Assembly: GCA_002887195.1 (NCBI GenBank)
Contig: PJAB01001814.1
Span: 1-12,048 of the forward strand
DNA from: Chrysochromulina parva
Lineage: Eukaryota > Haptophyta > Prymnesiales > Chrysochromulinaceae
Reading direction: 5' to 3'
Length of the DNA: 12,048 nt
A program made the translations under genes and the position numbers. Positions 6,459-12,048 of the stretch are shown here, piece after piece (positions within the stretch are counted from its first letter, which is position 1; each line of letters starts with the position of its first letter). Under the pieces are notes generated by a model that did not search any database, had not been told where the DNA came from, and worked only from the letters and a program-made list of their open reading frames with translations.

Positions 6459-6903
6459 CTACTTACGGTACTGTGTGCAGAACGTCGACGACAAATACGT
6501 CGACCCCCGCGATACCAGTGTACTATGATGCGACGTGCGGGGGATGTGCGTGCTCCAGACCACCGAGGGGCGGGATCGAAACCAGTCCGCCTGGTGGCGT
6601 TGCCAGACTGCCATGTCGGTCACGTGTTGGTCCCGGCGCCCCGCGTGGCGTGGGCGGGGCGGCGAGGCCGCCGCGTGCGTGGAGCTGCGTGTGTACCCGG
6701 ACCACTGTCAGTCACGCAGATCCAGGAGATGCGTGATCCATGATCGCAGATTCGTCGCAGTTCGGCCCCGCGATCTCGTGGCCTCCGTGTCCGATCGAGC
6801 CGTCGCGTCTGATATTGGCGTCACGTGGAAAGAAAACGTCCTAAGTAAATATCGGAGCTCCCACCTCCAGACTGTAAATACTAGTACGGACTCGTCCAAC
6901 GCT
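6459..6903. other. convergent intergenic region with possible unassigned Cys-rich exons
   Basis: Between the stop at 6458 and the minus-strand DUF1499 stop at 6904. An acceptor-like CTGTGTGCAG ends at 6480, and the frame from 6481 reads NVDDKYVDPRDTSVL before a stop. A second open stretch from about 6535 reads GMCVLQTTEGRDRNQSAWW and remains Cys/Trp-rich to about 6715. These look more like coding than spacer but no family is recognised, and the exon borders are guesses. The part beyond 6745 shows nothing. Confidence 0.25.
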
Positions 6904-7665
6904 CTATCGAGACTTGACACGGTCGTCGCTCTCTTCGACCCACCATCGGAAGAGTCCGCTACTGGGCGCCTTCCACTCAGCCGACAATGGGTCAGTGTCG
7001 CTCGCGTAGAGCTTCTCGCTTGCGGTCATCGCATAGCCTCGCATTTCTCGGTCCGAGGTGGCGGGCCCAAAGGAGTCAAACGGCGACTCGGCGACTACCA
7101 GCGCACGCCTGCGGTTGCGCAGTACCGGCACCTTCTCCCAACCGAGTGCGATGCGAGCCTTCTCCAGTCGATTCCGATTGGCGCCAAAATCGGGTGCGCC
7201 GCCGCGCCTCGAGGAGCGAAACTGGACCAGCGTATCGTTGGGCGTGAAAAAGAATTCGGCCTCATCCACCGCGGCCATGCCGAGCGGGCCCTTGTCTTCA
7301 AACTCCACACGCAGAAATCGCTCTCCGTCGGCAGCAGTGACTCGTCCCCCCAGACGTTCAACGACAGTGCGCCTCAGTGCCTTATAGTCGTCGTTCAGCG
7401 TGCCCTCCGCTATCCACGGGTTGTCCCAAATGGGCGGCCGGTCGTCCTGCGACGAGACACAAGAGCTTTCGCCTGGGCAGTCGGCAAAAAGACCGTCGAC
7501 CGGCCACAGCGATGCATCAGCATGTGCAGCAGCTCTGCGAGAGACTGCCGCAGCAAGCGCAGCCGCGACGGCGCCACGGCGTGAGACGACGGAAGCCGAC
7601 GCGGAAGCCGACGCGAAAAGCGACAGGATCGCTGCACAGACGGCGCTGGGCATTGCGCTGCACAT
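6904..7665 (-). CDS. DUF1499 family protein with plastid/thylakoid-lumen-like leader
   Basis: A single-exon 253-residue protein, ATG at 7665 (a second ATG four codons later), TAG at 6904-6906. The domain (about 60-225) carries the DUF1499 (PF07386) signatures: CPGESSCVSSQ (63-73) with its paired Cys, an F-x-D-E-x-E-F-F-F block near 130-140, and VQFRSSRRGGAPDFGANRNR (147-166). The biochemical function of the family is not established. Residues 5-26 are a hydrophobic, Ala/Ser-rich signal peptide. They are followed by SRRGAVAAALAAAVSRRAAAHADA (28-51; listed here in two halves SRRGAVAAALAAAV and SRRAAAHADA), a twin-arginine plus hydrophobic segment ending AHADA, like a Tat thylakoid-lumen signal. 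This layered leader supports plastid lumen targeting by inference. It lies divergent from the 7860 gene. Confidence 0.85.
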   Translation of the reverse strand: MCSAMPSAVCAAILSLFASASASASVVSRRGAVAAALAAAVSRRAAAHADASLWPVDGLFADCPGESSCVSSQDDRPPIWDNPWIAEGTLNDDYKALRRTVVERLGGRVTAADGERFLRVEFEDKGPLGMAAVDEAEFFFTPNDTLVQFRSSRRGGAPDFGANRNRLEKARIALGWEKVPVLRNRRRALVVAESPFDSFGPATSDREMRGYAMTASEKLYASDTDPLSAEWKAPSSGLFRWWVEESDDRVKSR

Positions 7666-7859
7666 AGCGTGCGCTCGCTCTCGCGAAAGTGCTTCTCTGA
7701 GAAAATTCCTCAGAACGAATGAAACGTCGATCGCGCTGCCCAGGGTTGACGGTCAAACGTTAAAAATTTCCCCACGAGTGACGTGAGTCTGGTTTGTGCG
7801 TGTTGGTGTGTTGTGAATGAAACTTGGTGTTCCGAAAATAGCTCGACACCTCACACACG
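7666..7859. promoter_or_regulatory. 194-bp divergent promoter with palindrome and CRE-like site
   Basis: Separates the two start codons of oppositely directed genes. It contains the 11-bp palindrome TTGAC-G-GTCAA at 7746-7756, an AT-rich TTAAAAATTT next to it, and TGACGTGA at 7779-7786, one base from the CRE/bZIP octamer. Binding is inferred from motif form only. Confidence 0.45.
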
Positions 7860-8924
7860 ATGATGCCCGTCTTGACCCTGGACGACCTGCTGAGTCTTGC
7901 GGACGAAATCGAGCAGAACGAGCAGACATCCATTCAGAACGAAGCCCCAGGATCTGAGGATGCCGAGGAGCGAGGATTTGACGAGGAGGAGGTTGTACTA
8001 CTGTCACGGATCGGGCAGGCATTGAGCGAGGCCATGAGCAACGAGTTAAGTGAGATGGATCTGAATGACGAGCTCTCTGATGAGGAGCACCAAGAGATCA
8101 TGTTCACTATCTTCGACAAAGTTCTCAAGGCGGTGAAGAAAAAGGGCAACAAGGACCTCGACGAGGCGGACCTTGCGTTCGTAAAGGCTCGCATCGAGAA
8201 GGAAGCGATCAAGCGCAATTTGCAGCAGCCGCACGCGACGAAACGCCGCTTCGCGCCACTGGATCGCGTGGTCTGCCGCGTTCGCGGCGATCGTGAATGG
8301 GCCGCCGGCACCGTACAGGCCTTGGACCAGGAGAATGACGACGTCGACCCATATAGGACGTTCCCATATCTCGTCAAGGTGGACCCGCCGGGTAGCTCGG
8401 GCGTGTTGGTTCCCGAGGACACCAACAACGAGGTGCGCGCCGAGATGTGCTTCGGCCAACGCACCGATGGACTCTTGTGGACGTTGCGCTGCTTGCCGCG
8501 TACCAAGGCGAGAGGTTCACATCACAAGCGGCGGTTCGTCGTCGGCGAACGGGTGGCCTGCGCTGTCGAGTCAGATGACGGAAACCTTTTCGCGCCAGAC
8601 AATGGTTACACCGACTGGGCCGCCGGCACCGTGATCGCCGTCGACCATCCGGTGGAAGGCATGGGCGCAATGCCGGGGGGCATCGTGCCGTACCGTGTGG
8701 CGATGGACAGCGGCGCGACGGTGCTTGTTCATCAAGATGAGCATTGGCTCATTCGTGACTTGACACTGCAGCCAACGGGGCCTCGCGTCTCGGCGGACGG
8801 CACGCGAGAGCTGACGCGGATGGGCACGTGCAAGCTGCGAGATGGCTTGTGGCACGTAGTCGATCACGTGACACGCAACGTGCGCAAACTCGAGCAGGAG
8901 GTAGAGCAATGTGACGTCGACTAA
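7860..8924 (+). CDS. two-copy barrel-module protein with acidic N-terminus (unknown function)
   Basis: A single-exon 354-residue protein with ATG at 7860 (a second ATG follows directly). Residues 5-118 are acidic and likely helical (many Glu/Asp, then KAVKKKG and a charged helix). Two copies of one module follow. Copy 1 is 130-195 (RFAPLDRVVCRV ... EWAAGTVQAL ... FPYLVKVD ... VLVPEDTN). Copy 2 is 225-300 (RFVVGERVACAV ... DWAAGTVIAV ... VPYRVAMDSGATVLVHQDEHWLIRD). The pattern F-x(2-3)-G/D-RV-x-C ... W-x-AGTV ... PY-x-V-x(2)-D-x-G is a small beta-barrel, SH3/Tudor-like module that I recall as frequent in haptophyte and other algal proteins, often repeated; no formal name is claimed. The C-terminus (300-354) is a short charged tail. 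A chromatin or protein-binding role is possible, not shown. The 3' flank is AT-richer and noncoding. Confidence 0.8.
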   Translation: MMPVLTLDDLLSLADEIEQNEQTSIQNEAPGSEDAEERGFDEEEVVLLSRIGQALSEAMSNELSEMDLNDELSDEEHQEIMFTIFDKVLKAVKKKGNKDLDEADLAFVKARIEKEAIKRNLQQPHATKRRFAPLDRVVCRVRGDREWAAGTVQALDQENDDVDPYRTFPYLVKVDPPGSSGVLVPEDTNNEVRAEMCFGQRTDGLLWTLRCLPRTKARGSHHKRRFVVGERVACAVESDDGNLFAPDNGYTDWAAGTVIAVDHPVEGMGAMPGGIVPYRVAMDSGATVLVHQDEHWLIRDLTLQPTGPRVSADGTRELTRMGTCKLRDGLWHVVDHVTRNVRKLEQEVEQCDVD

Positions 8925-9662
8925 GCGAAGAAACAAGTGGCGACCCTCTCGTGCAGCTGTGGAGTGTCTCCCCGCGGGCACAACAGACACACCCACAAGC
9001 ACACCGCTCAAGGGAGCGCTGCGCTGACGGAGTTGAGCATGGCCACCTGCACTCGAGTGCGGTGTTCCATTTGCATCATTTACTCGCTCTGCGCGGGTCG
9101 ATCACGTCGCGTCGTATTTCTGGACGACTGACCACAATTGCTTCAGAGGGCGCTATCGGACGGGTCCCACAGCAAGGTGAAGGCGACGTTATAAATAACA
9201 CCGAAAAGTCTCCATAAACTATATGTAGGTCCTCGCGAGCCCTATCCAAGAGGCTCGAGGTGTGATTAGCCCGCCCCCGTGTAGCCCCCGTGCGGTTTCC
9301 TCTACCGGGCCTTTGTTCAGTTTGAGTTTCCCTTTCCGTCGGTTTCACCATTCCCGGCTCCGCCCTTTGCCTTTCCGCCCCTCCCCCTGCACCGCGCGCA
9401 CGCACCGCCGTCAACCGGTCGGCCGCGGTCGGCGTCGCCGTCGGGCCCCACCGATCGCCGGCGTCGCTGTCTCCTCCAACCCGTACCCACCAACGCCCCG
9501 ACCCCGGGCCACCTCCACATGGAGCATGGTCCATGCAGCCACCCGTGCGAGCGATGCACATGGCGATGCATCTGACACGAAAAAGGGTGCTCTCTCCAAG
9601 CCCCGGTTAATACCGTTAACAGACGAGACGCAGCACGCGCACACACACATCACAGATGCAGC
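8925..9662. other. long convergent intergenic region with hairpin and pyrimidine-rich stretch
   Basis: Between the 7860-8924 gene and the 3' end of the LRR gene. Plus-strand ORFs here are short or lack an ATG, and I accept none. Notable elements are an isolated TATAAATA at 9190-9197, a hairpin at 9231-9260, a CT-rich stretch about 9280-9390, and a CA run near 9636-9650. Confidence 0.5.
9231..9260. other. imperfect hairpin between convergent genes
   Basis: CCTCGCGAGCC (9231-9241) can pair with GGCTCGAGG (9252-9260), nine base pairs with a two-base bulge around a 10-base loop. It lies about 35 bases after TATAAATA. It could be an RNA structure or 3'-end signal for either convergent gene; function unknown. 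Confidence 0.4.
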
Positions 9663-9676
9663 TCACAGATGCAGAT
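9651..9676. repeat. 13-bp tandem duplication over the LRR stop codon
   Basis: CACAGATGCAGCT (9651-9663) is followed by CACAGATGCAGAT (9664-9676), one mismatch. The minus-strand stop (9663-9665) straddles the junction. Confidence 0.7.
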
Positions 9677-11957
9677 TAAACCAAGCCTTTCCTTGCGCTA
9701 CGAAACGAATCGAGGCCTTCCCTTCCTCGCCCATGGCATTGTTCGAGACGTCGCACTCCATCAATGTGCCTGTGACGGCCACCATGGCGGCCACAGACTT
9801 TGCTCCCACAGGACCGATGCTGTTGGCGCCCATGTTGAGTGACGCAAGCTTGGTCTCCTTGTTGCTCTGGATGGCCTCGCAGACTGCGCTTACGCTATCA
9901 TCATTGAGGTTGTTGAAGGACAAATCCAGGGCCGTCAGCCCGCCTGTGACATCAGCCTGTGACAGGTCCGACGCCAGCAGGATCGCATCAGGCGGCTGGA
10001 GGCCCTTGTTGCGGAAGTCAGCGGTGGTCTGGTCACGCTGGATGCCGCAGAGCGAGATGCCCTTCTGCTTGACGACCTCAGCGAGCATCTTGGCGGACTC
10101 CACATCAAGATTATTCTGCAGGAGGTTGGTCACCGTCAGCCCGCCTGTGACGGCCACCATGGCCGCCACAGCGTTTGCTCCAACTGGACCGATGCCGTTG
10201 TAACTGAAGTTGAGCGACGTGAGATTGGTCTCCTTGTTGCTCTGGATGGCCTCGCAGACTGCGCTTACGCCCTCATCCTTGAGGACGTTGTACGACAAAT
10301 CCAGGGCCGTCAGCGCGCCATTGACCAAAAGTGCATCTGCGATAGCTTTGGGCCCCACAGGGGTGAAGACACGTGTTTTCTGGTCGTCGTCCCAGTAGCC
10401 TCCGATATCATTCGACGAGAGGTTGAGCGACGTCAGCACGCCCATGATGGGTATGAGACCTGCAACGACCATGCCTCCATCGACTCCGACACCCTTCCCA
10501 TTCAGTTCCAGCTCCGTGAACAAGTCGGCGCGCATGTCCTTGATTGGGATCTCGTTGAACATCTCAATCTTGAGGTTTCCAAGGACAGCGGCTGCGAGCT
10601 GCTCAGCGCCGTCGCCCGCAATGTTGTTGTGACGGACGTCGACGCGTGTCAGCCCGCCATTGACGCGCAGGGCGTCGGCGATTGCAGTGATGCCCTCTGC
10701 AGTATGGTTGCCATATTGGTCTCTGCAGAGCCGGTTGTTGGAGAGGTTGATGCTCGTCAGCCCGCCGTTGACACCAAGAGCGGCGGCAAGCTCCTTGATG
10801 CCTGTCATGTCTCCGCCGAAGTTGGTGAGACGATTTTTGGACAGGTTGATGCTCGTCAGCGCGCCTGTGACGCTCGTGCGGAGCGACTCGGCGATCAGCT
10901 TGACACCAACAGGGCCGATGTTCTCGTCGGACGCGTCCATAGACATGATCTTGCTGTCCTTGTTGCCGCAGATGGCGGCAAAGATGGCACCCCAGCCCTC
11001 GTCCCCGAGCGTGTTGCCCCTGAGCTTGACGGACGTCAATGAGCCGTTGACGCCAAGCATGTTGGCCACGTGCTTGGCACCTGCTGACCCTCCGATGCCT
11101 GTGTGATTGCCAGCCCCGCTGATGTCAATCTCCTTGAGCGACTTGTTCTGTTCCAGTGCCTCGCAGATGGCTTTGGTGCCCTCCTCCCCCAACCTGTTTC
11201 TGGCGAGGGACAGCATCGTCAGCACGCCTGTGACGGCCACCATGGCGGCCACAGACTTTGCTCCCACTGGACCGATGCGGATCATGGCCATGTTGAGCGA
11301 CGCGAGCTTGGTCTCCTTGTTGCTCTGGATGGCCTCGCAGACTGCGCTTACGCCCTCATCCTTGAGCTCGTTGAAGGACAAATCCAGGGCCGTCAGCCCG
11401 CCATTGACGCGCAGGGCGTCGGCAATCACCGTGATGCCCTCTGCAGTGTAGGTGCCGCCGTAGGCGTTCACTCCGCAGAGTGAGTTGTTGGAGAGGTCCA
11501 GGCTCGTCAACGCGCCATTAACTCGCAGGGCGTCAGCGATTGCAGTGATGCCCTCTGCAGTGTAAGTGCCCTGGCCCCAATTGTCCACACCGCACAGCAC
11601 GCTGTTGGAGAGGTTGATAGACGTCAGCGCGCCTGTGACAGCGGCCTGTGACAGGTCCGACGCTAGCAGGATCGCATCGGGCGGCTTGAGAAACTTGTTG
11701 GAGAAGTCAGCGGTGGTCTGGTCGCGCTGGATGCCGCAGAGCGAGATACCCTTCTGCTTGGCGACTTCAGCGAGCATCTTGGCTGACGCCTCATCGAGCT
11801 GATTGCCCAGTAGGTTGGTCACCGTCAGCGCGCCAATCAGCGAGGCGATCACGATGGCGGAGGCAACACTGAGGCCCTTGTTTGAGAGGTCGAGCGACTC
11901 GACTGGCTCAGTGCCCTTGAGCTTCTTGATGGGCAGCGCATAGCCGTCGAGGTTCAC
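9663..11957 (-). CDS. leucine-rich-repeat protein, ribonuclease-inhibitor type (5' partial)
   Basis: A minus-strand frame ends at TGA 9663-9665 and is open to beyond 11999, with about 764 residues from the inferred exon start at 11957. It is built of roughly 28-residue LRR units of the RI/RanGAP/NLRC3 type: (G/A)LTSINLSNNxL...(E)GxxAIADALRVNG, typically a curved scaffold for protein binding. The N-terminal cap (LDGYALPIKKLKGTEPVE) precedes the first LRR. No nucleotide-binding, kinase or membrane domain is seen in this exon, so it is a plain scaffold or a fragment of a larger protein. No in-frame ATG exists at the start. The sequence before 11957 reads CTGAC...CTCTCCACGTACAG on the minus strand, a good branch point and acceptor, so the 5' exon lies to the right. 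Large internal duplications are reported separately. Expression and partner are unknown. Confidence 0.85.
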   Translation of the reverse strand: MNLDGYALPIKKLKGTEPVESLDLSNKGLSVASAIVIASLIGALTVTNLLGNQLDEASAKMLAEVAKQKGISLCGIQRDQTTADFSNKFLKPPDAILLASDLSQAAVTGALTSINLSNSVLCGVDNWGQGTYTAEGITAIADALRVNGALTSLDLSNNSLCGVNAYGGTYTAEGITVIADALRVNGGLTALDLSFNELKDEGVSAVCEAIQSNKETKLASLNMAMIRIGPVGAKSVAAMVAVTGVLTMLSLARNRLGEEGTKAICEALEQNKSLKEIDISGAGNHTGIGGSAGAKHVANMLGVNGSLTSVKLRGNTLGDEGWGAIFAAICGNKDSKIMSMDASDENIGPVGVKLIAESLRTSVTGALTSINLSKNRLTNFGGDMTGIKELAAALGVNGGLTSINLSNNRLCRDQYGNHTAEGITAIADALRVNGGLTRVDVRHNNIAGDGAEQLAAAVLGNLKIEMFNEIPIKDMRADLFTELELNGKGVGVDGGMVVAGLIPIMGVLTSLNLSSNDIGGYWDDDQKTRVFTPVGPKAIADALLVNGALTALDLSYNVLKDEGVSAVCEAIQSNKETNLTSLNFSYNGIGPVGANAVAAMVAVTGGLTVTNLLQNNLDVESAKMLAEVVKQKGISLCGIQRDQTTADFRNKGLQPPDAILLASDLSQADVTGGLTALDLSFNNLNDDSVSAVCEAIQSNKETKLASLNMGANSIGPVGAKSVAAMVAVTGTLMECDVSNNAMGEEGKASIRFVAQGKAWFNLHL
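9768..9941 (-). repeat. LRR block B, copy 3
   Basis: Last copy of block B, directly after block A copy 2 with a one-codon overlap at the module border (9939-9941). It is closer to copy 1 than to copy 2 in the KETKLASLNM segment. Confidence 0.9.
9939..10139 (-). repeat. LRR block A, copy 2
   Basis: Second copy of the block at 11628-11828, displaced by 563 codons within the same ORF. The irregular KQKGISLCGIQRDQTTAD segment, which is not standard LRR, is fully shared. Confidence 0.9.
10143..10316 (-). repeat. LRR block B, copy 2
   Basis: Middle copy of block B, followed after one codon by block A copy 2 in the protein. It reads LTALDLSYNVLKDEG ... NKETNLTSLN ... GPVGANAVAAM. Confidence 0.9.
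11226..11399 (-). repeat. LRR block B, copy 1
   Basis: 58 codons (LTALDLSFNELKDEG ... SAVCEAIQSNKETKLASLN ... GPVGAKSVAAMVAVTG). Copies 2 and 3 are at 10143-10316 and 9768-9941; copies 1 and 3 share 50 of 58 residues. Confidence 0.9.
11628..11828 (-). repeat. LRR block A, copy 1
   Basis: 67 codons beginning LTVTNLL, containing KGISLCGIQRDQTTADF and PPDAILLASDLSQA. Its partner is at 9939-10139, with 57 of 67 residues identical and no length change. Confidence 0.9.
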
Positions 11958-12048
11958 CTGTACGTGGAGAGTGCAAACTGTCAGCTCAGAACAGGTCACA
12001 CTCGTGGGCTGGAGTTATCAGCGGTACCTCTGTTAGCGAGCTATTAGC
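11958..12048 (-). other. probable intron and upstream part of the LRR gene
   Basis: Reading the minus strand, CTCTCCACGTACAG ends at 11958. A possible donor GTACCG begins at 12027, which would make a 70-nt intron and leave a 5' exon of unknown extent from 12028 rightward. The donor is a guess; the acceptor is better supported because the conserved LDGYALPIKK cap begins right after it. Confidence 0.5.

Noticed and set aside
6535..7584. 349-residue plus-strand ORF
   Set aside because: Most of it lies antisense to the well-supported DUF1499 gene. Only the first part up to about 6715 could be coding, and it is noted separately.
9226..9300. Possible tRNA from a folded GC-rich segment
   Set aside because: No acceptor stem, anticodon arm and TTC-type arm in the right spacing could be found; only a simple hairpin.
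9076..9561. 161-residue minus-strand ORF downstream of the LRR gene
   Set aside because: Low-complexity Gly/Arg/Thr translation of a pyrimidine-rich strand, no domain, and it spans the hairpin and TATA-like region.
9520..9576. Tiny Cys-rich ORF (MEHGPCSHPCERCTWRCI)
   Set aside because: Only 18 codons, lies in a locally repetitive CATGG/GCATG stretch, and has no leader or supporting context.
9262..10203. 313-residue plus-strand ORF, beginning with GTG
   Set aside because: Its first half is Pro/Arg-rich with no ATG or domain, and its second half is antisense to LRR repeats.
10629..11483. Several plus-strand ORFs with repeated sequence in the LRR region
   Set aside because: They repeat only because they are antisense to the LRR repeats.
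1..12048. CRISPR array, transposase, viral or toxin genes
   Set aside because: No regularly spaced palindromic repeats and no proteins of those families were seen; the tandem repeats present are short microsatellites or LRR coding repeats.

Overview
The window looks like nuclear DNA of a GC-rich microalga with a secondary (red-lineage) plastid, most plausibly a haptophyte; the taxon is inferred. The reasons are spliced genes with short introns, GTGCG-type and GC donors, CTGAC-like branch points, compact intergenic spacers, an Alb3/YidC-type thylakoid insertase, and a DUF1499 protein with a layered plastid/thylakoid leader. Nothing resembles a bacterial operon, a CRISPR array or a recognisable transposon, and I found no tRNA or rRNA.

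Layout, left to right. Positions 3-212 (+) are the end of a gene whose acidic GEIEEGE tail stops at 210-212. At 673-1308 (-) is a protein with a segment like the Cyclin_D1_bind/EXECUTER (PF12014) family; its 5' exon is uncertain. Head-to-head with it, 1513-3059 (+) is an Alb3/Oxa1/YidC insertase gene that I resolve into three exons (1513-1733, 1846-1952, 2089-3059) coding 432 residues. At 3412-4503 (+) is an F-box-like protein with a C-terminal DC1/ZZ-like zinc finger and an Asp tract. At 4747-6458 (+) is a secreted sulfotransferase-like protein. I interpret it as two exons joined across a 95-nt GC-AG intron lying between two 27-bp direct repeats. At 6904-7665 (-) is the DUF1499 protein, divergent from 7860-8924 (+), a protein with an acidic N-terminus and two copies of a small barrel-like module. 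At 9663-11957 (-) is a long leucine-rich-repeat protein of ribonuclease-inhibitor type, running toward the right edge with its 5' exon(s) not seen with certainty.

The genes do not form an obvious pathway. At least two act in the plastid (Alb3, DUF1499), and the gene facing Alb3 may belong to a family that includes the plastid singlet-oxygen signalling proteins EXECUTER1/2, which would make a shared divergent promoter interesting. The strongest unusual signals are the repeat-flanked intron, which may record intron birth by local duplication, and the shuffled, nearly identical blocks inside the LRR gene.
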